Shown: positions 7,813 to 15,823 of the stretch, piece after piece
How positions within the stretch are numbered: position 1 is the stretch's first letter
How the letters are laid out: every line of letters starts with the position of its first letter
Assembly: GCF_030539355.1 (NCBI RefSeq)
Contig: NZ_JAUNSF010000020.1
Location: forward strand, 1 to 33,689
DNA length: 33,689 nt
From: Sutterella sp.
GTDB lineage: Bacteria; Pseudomonadota; Gammaproteobacteria; Burkholderiales; Burkholderiaceae_F
Direction of reading: 5' to 3'
Program-made: the position numbers and the translations under genes
Notes under the pieces: generated by a model
What the model saw: the letters and a program-made list of their open reading frames with translations, nothing else
What the model was told of the DNA's origin: nothing
Database searches by the model: none

Positions 7813-8511
7813 ATGGTGAGGAAACACTCAAGGAAATCGGCGCTGAGGGCGCTCGGCCGCTACAGCCTCGGCGAGGAGATCGCCAATGCCGTCACGCACG
7901 GCGTCGCGGCGATCCTCTCGATCGTCGCGCTCGTCCTGATGATCATCTTCTCGGTGAAGGAGGAGGCGGGCCCCGTGGCGCTCGTGAGCATCATCGTCTT
8001 CGGCGCGGCGATGATCATCCTCTACACGATCTCGACGCTCTACCACGCGCTGCCGCAGCGAAAGGCGAAGCGCGTGCTCCAGGTCCTTGACCACAGCGCG
8101 ATCTACATCCTGATCGCGGGCTCCTACACGCCCTTCTGCCTGATCACCCTGGGCGGTCTCACGGGCACCATTCTCTGCACGGTCGTCTGGACCATCGCGC
8201 TCGCGGGCGCGGTTCTGCAGCCGATCCTCCTGCGGCACGCCGACTGGATCAACTGCGTGCTCTGCCTCGTGCTCGGCTGGTGCATCATCTTCGTGATCAA
8301 GCCGCTCTTCGATTCGCTCCCCGCGGGCGGCCTCTGGCTCCTCGGCGCGGGAGGCCTCGTCTACTCGGTCGGGGTGATCTTCTACCTCTGGGACCGGCTC
8401 CCCTTCAACCATGCGATCTGGCACGTCTTCGTGCTCGCCGGCACGACGCTGCAGTTCCTCGCCGTGCTTCTCTACGTGATTCCGTCCGCCTCGGCCCTGG
8501 CCGCCGCCTGA
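7813..8511 (+). CDS. Hemolysin III / PAQR-family membrane protein
   Basis: This 232-residue protein has about seven hydrophobic helices. It carries the family motifs: NAVTHGVAA near the first helix, STLYHALP after the second, LDHSAIYILIAGSYTP in the third, and the final FNHAIWHVFVLAGTTLQF. The conserved Ser/His/Asp/His residues (S and H of STLYH, D of LDHSAIY, H of HAIWH) are the zinc-site residues of PAQR hydrolases. Bacterial members (YqfA/TrhA) are inner-membrane proteins linked to membrane lipid homeostasis; the hemolysin name is historical. The ATG at 7813 is chosen because GGGGAAAAGG directly precedes it; the frame could extend to a TTG at 7762. GTG at 7816 is an alternative. Confidence 0.88.
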   Translation: MVRKHSRKSALRALGRYSLGEEIANAVTHGVAAILSIVALVLMIIFSVKEEAGPVALVSIIVFGAAMIILYTISTLYHALPQRKAKRVLQVLDHSAIYILIAGSYTPFCLITLGGLTGTILCTVVWTIALAGAVLQPILLRHADWINCVLCLVLGWCIIFVIKPLFDSLPAGGLWLLGAGGLVYSVGVIFYLWDRLPFNHAIWHVFVLAGTTLQFLAVLLYVIPSASALAAA

Positions 8512-8540
8512 GCGGCCCGAAGCGAAATTCGCAGGCAGTA

Positions 8541-8577
8541 AAAAAGCCCTCGGTCAGAGATTACCGGGGGCTTTTTC
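8541..8577. terminator. Bidirectional terminator between hemolysin III gene and rpsT
   Basis: A 10-bp stem with one wobble (8545-8554 with 8563-8572, loop CAGAGATT) is preceded by an A-run (8540-8545) and followed by T5 (8572-8576). It can end the plus-strand hemolysin III transcript and the minus-strand rpsT transcript. Confidence 0.85.
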
Positions 8578-8638
8578 GATCGACGCCTGATTGGCCGCCT
8601 GAGGGAACGGCTTTCAGGGTGTCAGGTGCGCGGCGTGA

Positions 8639-8908
8639 TTACGCGGCAGCCATCGCCTTGATTTCGGCGGAGAGGCGGCTCTTGTGGCGGGCAGCGGCGT
8701 TGCCGTGGAGCACGTGCTTGCGGGCCATCTTGTCGATCACGGATTCGGCAGCCTTGAAGGCTTCCTGGGCAGCAGCCTTGTCACCGGCAGCGACGAGCTT
8801 GCGCACCTTCTTGATGGCGGTGCGGTACTGGCTGCGCTGGGCGGAGAGATGCATGTTGCGCTCGGCGGTCTGACGGGCGCGCTTGCGAGCTTGCTTGGTA
8901 TTGGCCAT
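8639..8908 (-). CDS. rpsT: 30S ribosomal protein S20
   Basis: S20 is a primary binder of 16S rRNA in the small subunit. The 89-residue basic, helical protein starts [13 protein letters not shown] and continues with [14 protein letters not shown] and the C-terminal [12 protein letters not shown], all classic S20 blocks, at the usual length. It is read leftwards from a 290-base gap shared with divergent murJ, a frequent arrangement in betaproteobacteria. The leader contains AGGACAAATCAACAAA before the ATG. In E. coli S20 represses its own translation; nothing in this leader proves or excludes that here. Confidence 0.97.
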   Translation of the reverse strand: MANTKQARKRARQTAERNMHLSAQRSQYRTAIKKVRKLVAAGDKAAAQEAFKAAESVIDKMARKHVLHGNAAARHKSRLSAEIKAMAAA

Positions 8909-9082
8909 TTTGTTGATTTGTCCTAATGTAAATCAGTCGACGATCTTGGGTTTGGAGGAACCCGGCCGGCGCACAAAATTCACGGGGCGGCGGAGCGGGT
9001 TCGCATTGACGGGGTCCGCGGGCAGTCGCTTCCTTCACGTTGAAAGCGGCGCCGGCAAATGGTCGACCCCGAAAAGCCCTAG

Positions 9083-9091
9083 ACTATAGCA
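9083..9091 (-). promoter_or_regulatory. rpsT: Candidate extended -10 promoter for rpsT
   Basis: On the minus strand the sequence reads TGC-TATAGT, an extended -10 motif. It would give a leader of about 170 nucleotides before rpsT. The expected -35 position holds AGGAAC, which is poor, consistent with extended -10 promoters. The rest of the 8909-9198 gap contains no other gene. Near murJ it holds a perfect 10-base palindrome, ACCGGCCGGT, followed by eight T. Confidence 0.4.
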
Positions 9092-9198
9092 CCTTTCCCG
9101 GCGGAGTTCCTACCGGCCGGTGCAGTTTTTTTTCTTTTCCCGGAAGTCCTGCCGCTCCAGGCCGGTCGGACTCATCCGGGTCTTCCTGAAGGACAAGG

Positions 9199-10737
9199 AT
9201 GTCGCTTCTCAAGTCCGCAGCAACGATCTCGGGTCTCACGCTTCTCTCGCGCGTCACGGGCGTCATCCGGGACATGCTCATCGCCCGCTACTTCGGCGCC
9301 ACCGCCGAGACCGACGCCTTCTACGTGGCGTTCCGTCTCCCGAACATGCTCCGCCGGCTATTCGCCGAGGGCGCCTTCCAGCAGGCCTTCGTGCCGATGC
9401 TCTCCGAGGTCCACGAGACGAAGAGCGCCGACGAGGAGAAGCGCTTCATCGACCACGTGTTCTCGGTGCTCGCCACTGCGCTCCTCATCGTGAGCGTGCT
9501 CGGCGTCCTGGCCGCGCCGCTCCTCGTCTGGGCGATCGCGAGCGGTCTGCGCGAGAACCCCGAGGCCTTCGACCTCGCCACGCAGCTCACGCGCTGGATG
9601 TTCCCCTACATCGCCTTCATGAGCCTCGTGGCGCTCGCCGCGGCGATCCTCAACACGAGGAAGAAGTTCGCCGTGCCGGCGGCGACGCCGGTCCTTCTCA
9701 ACCTCTCCTTCATCGTCTGCGCGGTGCTTCTCGCCCCGCGTCTCGAGGAGCCGATCTGGGCGCTCGCGGCCGCGGTGCTGATCGGCGGCGTGCTGCAGCT
9801 CGGCACCCAGGTCGCCGCGCTCGCGCGCCTCGGCATCATCGTGCGTCCGAGGAACCTCCGGGAATCCTTCGGCGACGGCGCGGTGCGCCGCGTGCTGATA
9901 CTGATGGTCCCGGCGCTCTTCGGCGTCGGCGTCGCGCAGCTCTCGCTTCTCATCAACACGAACATCGCCTCCTGGCTCGGCCACGGCGCGGTGACGTGGC
10001 TCAACTACGCCGACCGCCTGATGGAGTTCCCGACGGCGCTGCTGGGCGTCGCGCTCGGCACCGTGCTCCTGCCCGGTCTTTCCGCTGCCCACGCCCGCGG
10101 CGACTTCGAGCGCTACAACGCGCTCCTCGACCATGGCCTGAGGCTCGTCGTTCTCGTCGGCATCCCCGCCTCCGTGGGCCTCTGGCTCACCGCGGACGCG
10201 CTCGTGAGCTTCCTCTTCCAGGGCCGCAGCTTCACCCCGGACGACGTCGCGAAGACCGCGGTCGCGGTGGTGGGCTACTCGGTGGGTCTGATGGGCCTGA
10301 TCGGCCTCAAGATCATCGCCCCGGCCTTCTACGCGAGGAAGGACATCCGCACGCCGGTGCGAGCGGCCTTCGTCTCGCTCATCGCCGTGCAGCTCATCAA
10401 CTGCGTCTCGGTGCCGCTCCTCGCCCACGCGGGCCTCGCGCTCTCCGTGGGTCTCGGGAGCTGCGTCAACGCCTGCATTCTCCTTGTGATCCTCTTCCGC
10501 CGCGGCATCTACACGCCCCGCGCGGGGTGGTTGAAGGCCATCGCGCGCGTCGCCGCGGGCTCGGCCGTCATGGGCGCGGGCCTCTGGTGGGCGCAGCGCG
10601 GCGTCGACTGGACGGCGCTCACCTGGACCGTGCGCGCCGCGGGCGTCCTCGGCATGGTCGCCGCCGCCGCGGTCGTCTACTTCGGCGTTCTCTGCGCGCT
10701 CGGCTGGAGGCCCTCCGAGCTGCGCCGCGCGCCCTGA
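9199..10737 (+). CDS. murJ: Lipid II flippase MurJ (MviN family)
   Basis: MurJ moves lipid-linked peptidoglycan precursor across the inner membrane. The 512-residue protein starts MSLLKSAATISGLTLLSR and continues with the family N-terminal block GVIRDMLIARYFGA, TDAFYVAFRLPN and RRLFAEGAFQQAFVP, whose arginines are needed for flipping. About 14 hydrophobic segments follow, with EFPTALLGVALGTVLLP in the middle and APAFYARKDIRTPV later. An AAGGA Shine-Dalgarno lies six bases before the ATG. It diverges from rpsT and is closed by a strong terminator. Confidence 0.96.
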   Translation: MSLLKSAATISGLTLLSRVTGVIRDMLIARYFGATAETDAFYVAFRLPNMLRRLFAEGAFQQAFVPMLSEVHETKSADEEKRFIDHVFSVLATALLIVSVLGVLAAPLLVWAIASGLRENPEAFDLATQLTRWMFPYIAFMSLVALAAAILNTRKKFAVPAATPVLLNLSFIVCAVLLAPRLEEPIWALAAAVLIGGVLQLGTQVAALARLGIIVRPRNLRESFGDGAVRRVLILMVPALFGVGVAQLSLLINTNIASWLGHGAVTWLNYADRLMEFPTALLGVALGTVLLPGLSAAHARGDFERYNALLDHGLRLVVLVGIPASVGLWLTADALVSFLFQGRSFTPDDVAKTAVAVVGYSVGLMGLIGLKIIAPAFYARKDIRTPVRAAFVSLIAVQLINCVSVPLLAHAGLALSVGLGSCVNACILLVILFRRGIYTPRAGWLKAIARVAAGSAVMGAGLWWAQRGVDWTALTWTVRAAGVLGMVAAAAVVYFGVLCALGWRPSELRRAP

Positions 10738-10756
10738 CCGATCTGACAGTCAAAAG

Positions 10757-10794
10757 AAAAGGGAGGCGTCTTCCGGAGACGACCTCCCTTTTTT
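10757..10794. terminator. Bidirectional terminator after murJ
   Basis: AAAGGGAGG pairs with CCTCCCTTT around an inner CGTCT/AGACG stem and a small loop, with T6 at the right and an A-run at the left. It serves murJ on the plus strand and the 102-residue protein gene on the minus strand. Confidence 0.85.
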
Positions 10795-10818
10795 CACGGG
10801 CCTGGGGTAGCGGGGTGA

Positions 10819-11127
10819 TTACTCCTCGACTTCCTCGCCCTCGTGCTCGATCTCCTCGAGCGTGAGGAACGGCATCCTTGCAGGCCAGGCGATGAGCTCG
10901 TCCTCGGAGAGGGCGTTGAGGGCCTCGGGGCCGAGACGGGCGGAGTTCACCGCGTAGTTGAGCTTCGCATAGACGTGGACGAGATCGTGCGAGAGGATAT
11001 CCTCGGCCGTCTCGCTGTCGGGGTGATCCTCGAGCTTCGCGAGCACTTCGGAAAGCTGCTCGGCGGCGTCGCCGAGCGTGGCCTGCAGCCACTGAGCGGA
11101 AATATCAGACATCTGGGAAACCTGCAT
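10819..11127 (-). CDS. Small acidic protein of unknown function
   Basis: The family is not recognised. The 102-residue product is acidic, lacks a signal peptide or membrane segment and looks largely helical. It has an LGDAAEQLSEVLAKLEDHP stretch, an LVHVYAKLNYAVNSARLG core and an acidic tail ending EHEGEEVEE. The frame shows normal high-GC3 coding bias and ends just before a good terminator, which supports a real gene. The start is uncertain. ATG at 11127 has AGGAG 14 bases upstream, whereas ATG at 11112 (MSDISAQW) has a weaker AGG at about eight bases. It diverges from the 413-residue unknown gene. Confidence 0.65.
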   Translation of the reverse strand: MQVSQMSDISAQWLQATLGDAAEQLSEVLAKLEDHPDSETAEDILSHDLVHVYAKLNYAVNSARLGPEALNALSEDELIAWPARMPFLTLEEIEHEGEEVEE

Positions 11128-11212
11128 TGGAGAAGGAATTTCTCCTGGAACGGGGAGAAACCGGGAGGGGCGCGGAGGCTCCTGACCGGAATGGAGAAAT
11201 TCACCGTTCTCT

Positions 11213-11218
11213 ATTGTA
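11213..11218 (-). promoter_or_regulatory. Candidate -10 for the small acidic protein
   Basis: The minus strand reads TACAAT, 86 bases before the ATG, with GTTTCG at the -35 position. The remainder of the 294-base gap (11128-11421) shows no other gene, and no clear plus-strand promoter beyond a TAGACT at 11321-11326. Confidence 0.3.
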
Positions 11219-11421
11219 GTTTCAGGGAATCGCGGCGAAACGCGCTCCCGTGCCCGCCGGAGGTGCGGTTTTCCCTGACACCGCCCGTCCGGGCGAAATA
11301 CGCGCTTAAGGTTGCGTCCCTAGACTCGCGGGTGTTCCACGGAAACCCTTCCCCCGGGGGAGGAGACCGTGAAATCCTGTCAAAGACAACAAGAGACCCG
11401 CCAAGAGGAGCGTCTGCCGCC

Positions 11422-12663
11422 ATGCCGAAGAGCAAAACCAGTCCCCGCCGTGCCAAGAAGCTTGAGAAGCGTGTTGCCAAGACGGCGCGCCGTTCGAGCC
11501 CGATGTCCTACGTCGACATGCTCGACCGCCTGCGCGAGACGTTGAACGCCCGCTTCTACGAGGAGCAGGGCTTCCCGCACCTTGAGATCCTCGCGGACAA
11601 CTATCAGGGGCAGGTGACGACGGGCGACCTCTCGGATCACCTCCAGCTCGAGCACCTCTTCATCGGCATGACCGTCGCGCTCTGCGACGCGATCCGCGCC
11701 GACAGCAAGAAGACGATGGAGCAGCGCGAGGACGCCTGCGCCGCCGTCGCCTACGCGATCGCCGCCACGCTGCTCGACCTGCGCCAGGACTTCCGCGACA
11801 CCTCCGGCTGGATGGGCCCGCAGGCGCTCGCCGCCGTCCGCGCCCGCTGGGGCGCGTCGAAGTTCCGCCTCTCGGGCCTCGAGGAGGCGGGCCGCACGAT
11901 GGACGACCGCAGCCTCGCGTGCTACTTCGGCATGGACTTCGTGATGACGCTCCTCGACCTCACGGGCGAACTCGCCCAGAGGGGCGGCGACTCGGTGATC
12001 TCGGTGACGACCTGCAAGGACGCCGTCGTCACGGCCTTCACGAGCTACGCCACGGCGAACCTCGCGCTCGCGGGCTCGAAGCTCGTCGACCTCGAGGAGC
12101 TCTTCGAGGAGAACCAGGTGACCGAGGAGTTCCGCAGCGAGTACCCGGCCTGGACGCCGGAGCCCGCTGATGCGTTGGTCGAGGTCTTCCTCGGCCTCAA
12201 TGCGCTCCAGGACCGCGACTACAACTTCATCGCGCAGATGATCCGCGACCCGCATTTCCTCCACGACATGCGCGCGCTCTACGTGCGCAGCGATCCCGAG
12301 AGCGTCCCGCAGGGGCGCCGCGAGGAGATCCTGATGAGCTACGCGCTTCGCTACGGCCCCCGCTCGACCGAGGCCTTCGCCGCGGACCGTGACCCGACCG
12401 AGGCCGAGATGGACCAGGACGCCGAGGCGATCAACCTCTTCGTGATGACGATGCTGCTCCAGGCGGACCCGGCGCCCGTCGAGGGCATCGACGAGGATCC
12501 CGAGGACGGGCTCGCCGCCGAGGCCGACACGCACACCTACCGCATCACGATGGACGAGCAGGCGCAGAAGGTCTTCGACGCCTGGAAGGACGAGCGCTTC
12601 GCGGTGCCGGCCGTCACGATGCCCGGCACGGATCTGCCCTACCGCGACGGCGAGAAGAGCTGA
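11422..12663 (+). CDS. Unrecognised 413-residue cytoplasmic protein
   Basis: No known family is recognised. The protein begins with a very basic stretch (MPKSKTSPRRAKKLEKR, about 25 residues) and then SYVDMLDRLRETLNARFYEEQGFPHLEIL. The body is helix-rich and acidic. It includes a Tyr/Ala-rich helical segment (VTAFTSYATANLALAGSKL) and an acidic C-terminal part containing DPTEAEMDQDAEAINLFVMTM. There is no signal peptide or membrane helix. The basic head could bind nucleic acid or ribosomes, which is a guess. The frame is open upstream to 10843, but ATG 11422 is preferred because coding character starts there and an AAGAGGAG lies about 12 bases upstream. A terminator-like hairpin follows. Confidence 0.75.
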   Translation: MPKSKTSPRRAKKLEKRVAKTARRSSPMSYVDMLDRLRETLNARFYEEQGFPHLEILADNYQGQVTTGDLSDHLQLEHLFIGMTVALCDAIRADSKKTMEQREDACAAVAYAIAATLLDLRQDFRDTSGWMGPQALAAVRARWGASKFRLSGLEEAGRTMDDRSLACYFGMDFVMTLLDLTGELAQRGGDSVISVTTCKDAVVTAFTSYATANLALAGSKLVDLEELFEENQVTEEFRSEYPAWTPEPADALVEVFLGLNALQDRDYNFIAQMIRDPHFLHDMRALYVRSDPESVPQGRREEILMSYALRYGPRSTEAFAADRDPTEAEMDQDAEAINLFVMTMLLQADPAPVEGIDEDPEDGLAAEADTHTYRITMDEQAQKVFDAWKDERFAVPAVTMPGTDLPYRDGEKS

Positions 12664-12723
12664 AATCCCGCCGAAGGCTTCTGAGAGGAGGCTCTCCTGA
12701 GCTTCCTCCCGCCTGAGACAACG

Positions 12724-12750
12724 ACGCCCGACCGATTACGGCCGGGCGTT
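12724..12750 (+). terminator. Probable terminator after the 413-residue gene
   Basis: An 11-bp stem with one wobble (12724-12734 with 12739-12749) closes an ATTA loop. The downstream TTCGCTTTC is only moderately T-rich. It lies between convergent genes. Confidence 0.55.
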
Positions 12751-12773
12751 CGCTTTCGGGGAGTGGAAGTTTC

Positions 12774-14711
12774 TCAGGCGGGATCGGCCGCCGCGGCGCT
12801 CTTCGCCTCGATCTCCTCGGAGAGCTCGAGCCAGCGCATCTCGAGCTCCTCGACCTGGGGGCCGAGCTCGCCGTGTTCCTTGAGCATCGCAGCGACCTTC
12901 TCCTGGTCGGCGTTCGTGTAGAAGTCCGGGTCCGCGAGCTCCGCGTCAAGGGCCTTGAGGCGCTCGGAGAGTTTGTTCATCTCACGATCGACCTTCGCGA
13001 GCTCGGCTTTGAGCGGCTTCGTGATCTGCGCGATGCGGGCGCGCTCCTGCGCGGCGAGGCGCCTTGCCTCGGACTTGTTGGCCGACGGGGCCGTGGGCTT
13101 CGCGGCGAGTCGCTCGGCCTTCGCTTCCGCGGCGGTCGTGCGGCGGTGCTCGAGCACGAGCTGGGCGTAGTCGTCGAGGTCGCCGTCAAAGGGCTCGCGC
13201 CGGCCGTCGTGCACGAGCCAGAGCTCGTCGGTGACGGCGCGCAGCAGATGGCGGTCATGCGAGACGAGAAGCACCGCGCCCTCGTAGGTCGAGAGCGCCA
13301 TCGTGAGCGCCTCGCGCGTCTCCATGTCGAGGTGATTGGTCGGTTCGTCGAGCACGAGGAGGTTGGGCTTCTTCCACGCGATGAGGGCGAGCGCGAGGCG
13401 GGCCTTCTCGCCGCCCGACATAGGACGCACGGGGCTCGTGGCGAAGTCGCCGGAGAAGCGGTAGGTGCCGAGGAAGTCGCGGAGCTCCTGCTCGCGCGTG
13501 TCGGGGGCGAGGCGCCTCAGGTGCTCGAGCGGCGTGTCATCGAGCCGCAGCTGGTCGAGCTGGTGCTGCGCGAAGTAGCCGATCTCGAGGCCCTGGCCGC
13601 GGCGCAGTTCGCCCCCGAGGGGCGGGATCTCTCCGACGATCGTCTTCACAAGCGTCGACTTGCCCGCGCCGTTCACGCCGAGGATGCCGATGCGCTCGCC
13701 CGAGCGGACGCTGAAACCCACCTGCGAGAGGATCCTCAGGTCGCCGTAGCCGCAGGAGAGGCCCTCGGCGTCGACGAGGTGCTCGGGGAGCCGCACGGGC
13801 TTCAGAAAGTTGAAGCGCCACTCGCGCTTCGCGCGCACGGGCTCCACGGACTCGAGGCGCTCGAGCATCTTGATGCGGCTCTGCGCCTGGCGGGCCTTCG
13901 TCGCCTTGTAGCGGAAGCGCTCGATGTAGCTCGTCAGGTGCGCGGCCTGCGTCTCGTAGGCGCGGCGCGCGGCGTCCTGCTGGCGGAGTTTCTCGACGCG
14001 CTCGCGCTCGAAGGCCGAGTAGTTGCCCGCGTAGCGGCAGATCGTGCCGTCCTCGACGGACCAGACGTTCTGGATCGCGCGGTCAAGGAACTCGCGGTCG
14101 TGCGAGATGATGACGACGGTCGATTCGACGCGCTTGAGCCAGTTCTCGAGCCAGATGAGCGAGTCGATGTCGAGGTGGTTCGTGGGTTCGTCGAGGAGGA
14201 GCAGATCGGCGGGGCGCATGAGCGCCCGCGCGAGCGCGATGCGGTTGCGCCAGCCGCCCGAGAAGTCGCGCACCGGGCGGTCGCCGTCCGACTCCTGGAA
14301 GCCGAGGCCGGCGAGGATGGTCTTGGCCTGCGCGACGACGGCGCCTTCGTTCACGTCGGCGAGCTCGCTGTGCGCCGCGGCGAGCGCCATCTCGTCGCCC
14401 GAGGCCTCGGCCGCGGCGAGGCTCTCGCGGGCCCTGATGAGGGGCGCGTGGCCCGAGAGCACGTAGTCGATGCAGTTGACGTCCTCGACCTGGAAGCTCT
14501 GCGCGACGTGCGCGATGCGCTCCTGCGGGGGCGTCTCGATCTCGCCCTCCTCGGCGCTGATCTCGCCGAGGATCGCCGCGAAGAGCGTGGACTTGCCGCA
14601 GCCGTTCGGGCCGACGAGGCCGATGCGCTCGCCCGGGCCCGCGATCAGCGTCGCGTGCGAGTAGAGCGTGCGGGTTCCGCGCATGAGCGAGAGGTTGAGA
14701 AGTCTGAGCAT
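12774..14711 (-). CDS. ABC-F family ATPase (YheS-like)
   Basis: This 645-residue soluble protein has two ABC domains and no membrane segments, the ABC-F layout of ribosome-associated translation factors. Domain 1 has Walker A GPNGCGKST (34-42), signature FSGGW (150-154) and Walker B LLLLDEPTNHLD (170-181). A charged linker follows at about 230-300. Domain 2 has GVNGAGKST (345-353), signature MSGGEKARLAL (431-441) and LLVLDEPTNHLD (451-462). A C-terminal coiled coil rich in Glu/Lys/Leu covers about 560-645. Length and order match E. coli YheS best; Uup is the main alternative. The ATG at 14711 starts the conserved MLRLLNLSL although no Shine-Dalgarno is obvious; the frame runs much further upstream but overlaps prmB. 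Confidence 0.9.
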   Translation of the reverse strand: MLRLLNLSLMRGTRTLYSHATLIAGPGERIGLVGPNGCGKSTLFAAILGEISAEEGEIETPPQERIAHVAQSFQVEDVNCIDYVLSGHAPLIRARESLAAAEASGDEMALAAAHSELADVNEGAVVAQAKTILAGLGFQESDGDRPVRDFSGGWRNRIALARALMRPADLLLLDEPTNHLDIDSLIWLENWLKRVESTVVIISHDREFLDRAIQNVWSVEDGTICRYAGNYSAFERERVEKLRQQDAARRAYETQAAHLTSYIERFRYKATKARQAQSRIKMLERLESVEPVRAKREWRFNFLKPVRLPEHLVDAEGLSCGYGDLRILSQVGFSVRSGERIGILGVNGAGKSTLVKTIVGEIPPLGGELRRGQGLEIGYFAQHQLDQLRLDDTPLEHLRRLAPDTREQELRDFLGTYRFSGDFATSPVRPMSGGEKARLALALIAWKKPNLLVLDEPTNHLDMETREALTMALSTYEGAVLLVSHDRHLLRAVTDELWLVHDGRREPFDGDLDDYAQLVLEHRRTTAAEAKAERLAAKPTAPSANKSEARRLAAQERARIAQITKPLKAELAKVDREMNKLSERLKALDAELADPDFYTNADQEKVAAMLKEHGELGPQVEELEMRWLELSEEIEAKSAAAADPA

Positions 14712-14733
14712 GACGGTCGGGAGAGAAGACGAT

Positions 14734-14758
14734 GGCCGCGTCCTGCAGGGGCGCGGCC
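14734..14758 (-). other. Palindromic hairpin between prmB and the ABC-F gene
   Basis: The arms GGCCGCG (14734-14740) and CGCGGCC (14752-14758) enclose a second CC/GG pairing around TGCA. On the minus strand it is followed by a pyrimidine-rich but not T-only stretch, so it may be a weak terminator or attenuator after prmB. Confidence 0.35.
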
Positions 14759-14788
14759 GGGAATCAGAGACGTTTGGGTACGGGCGGA

Positions 14789-15718
14789 TCAGGCGCCGAA
14801 GTATTCGACGAGGTCCTCGCGCGTGACGAGGAAGACCTGGTCGTCGCCGCCCGAGACGGAGAGCCACGTGATGGCGAGACCCGGATAGCGGGCCTCCATC
14901 GCCTCGAGCCCGTCGCCCACCTCGACGATGAGGATGCCGCCCTCCTCGAGGTGCTCGGCGCCGCCCTTGAGGATGCGGTCGACGACGTCCATGCCGTCGT
15001 CGCCCGCGGCGAGCGCGAGCGAGGGCTCCTGGCGGTACTCGGCGGGCAGCGCCTCCATCGAGCTCGTCCTCACGTAGGGCGGGTTGGAGATGATCACCGA
15101 GAAGCGGCGGCCCTGAAGGTTCTCGTAGAGGTCGCCCTGGACGAGCTCGAGCGTCTCCTCCATGCCGTAGTCGCGGCGGTTGATCTTCGCCACCTCGAGC
15201 GCGTCCTTCGAGATGTCCGAGCCCGTCACCTGCGCGTTCGGGAAGACGCCCTGGGCGAGGATCGCAAGGCACCCCGAGCCCGTGCAGAGGTCAAGGACGC
15301 TCTCGACGGCCTCCGGGTCCTCGACCCACGGGGCGAGGTCGTCCTCGAGGAGCTCGGCGATGTAGGAGCGCGGGATGAGCGCGCGCTCGTCGATGTAGAA
15401 GCAGTGGCCGGTGAGCCAGGCCTCCTTGAGGAGGTACGCAGTCGGCGTGCGGTCATGCACGCGGCGGTCGACCAAGTGCACGAGGCGCACGAGCTCGTTG
15501 TGCGTGAGCGCGGCGTCAAGGAACGTGTCAAAGCGCTCGAAGGGGAGCTTGAGCGCGCGGCAGATGAGGAACGAGGCGTCCTCGACCGCGCTGGGCGAGC
15601 CGTGCCCGAAGGTGAGTCCCGCGGTCTCCATCTCGGTCGCGGCCCAGCGCCAGACGTCGCGGATGGTCCGGAGATTGTGGATGGGATCGTCAAGAAGAGG
15701 AGCTGCTTCGTACAACAT
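14789..15718 (-). CDS. prmB: 50S ribosomal protein L3 glutamine N5-methyltransferase
   Basis: PrmB methylates a glutamine of ribosomal protein L3 using S-adenosylmethionine in the cytoplasm. The 309-residue length fits PrmB. The helical N-terminal part is followed by AYLLKEAWLTGHCFYIDERALIPRS, where PrmB/PrmC enzymes dock substrate. Then come the SAM motif VLDLCTGSGCLAI (141-153), GSDIS, and the catalytic NPPY at 212-215 that flips the glutamine amide. The region after NPPY (EYRQEPSLALAAGDDGMD) is more PrmB-like than PrmC-like. A Shine-Dalgarno AAGGA lies five to six bases before the ATG. The ABC-F gene follows 77 bases downstream on the same strand. Confidence 0.92.
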   Translation of the reverse strand: MLYEAAPLLDDPIHNLRTIRDVWRWAATEMETAGLTFGHGSPSAVEDASFLICRALKLPFERFDTFLDAALTHNELVRLVHLVDRRVHDRTPTAYLLKEAWLTGHCFYIDERALIPRSYIAELLEDDLAPWVEDPEAVESVLDLCTGSGCLAILAQGVFPNAQVTGSDISKDALEVAKINRRDYGMEETLELVQGDLYENLQGRRFSVIISNPPYVRTSSMEALPAEYRQEPSLALAAGDDGMDVVDRILKGGAEHLEEGGILIVEVGDGLEAMEARYPGLAITWLSVSGGDDQVFLVTREDLVEYFGA

Positions 15719-15790
15719 GGCCGTCCTTGCGGGAAATGCTCGAAATGCGGGGGATGCCGGGCCCTGAAACGGACCCGGGCGGAGGAATCG

Positions 15791-15805
15791 GCCATTATAA
15801 ATGGC
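15791..15805 (-). promoter_or_regulatory. prmB: Candidate prmB promoter inside a palindrome
   Basis: The minus strand carries a perfect TATAAT (15799-15794). It lies within the palindrome GCCATT-ATA-AATGGC (15791-15805), about 75 bases before prmB and 19 bases after the LysR stop codon. The -35 position is poor, which suggests dependence on an activator or a weak promoter. Confidence 0.4.
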
Positions 15806-15823
15806 GCCCTGCGGGTGGATTTT

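Noticed and set aside
7725-8090. 121-residue open frame overlapping the hemolysin III start
   Set aside because: From 7813 onward it is the out-of-frame reading of the membrane protein and is Arg-rich; the short unique part (7725-7812) has no independent support.
12873-14888. 671-residue open frame antisense to the ABC-F gene
   Set aside because: The minus strand shows two complete ABC domains; the plus frame has no motif.
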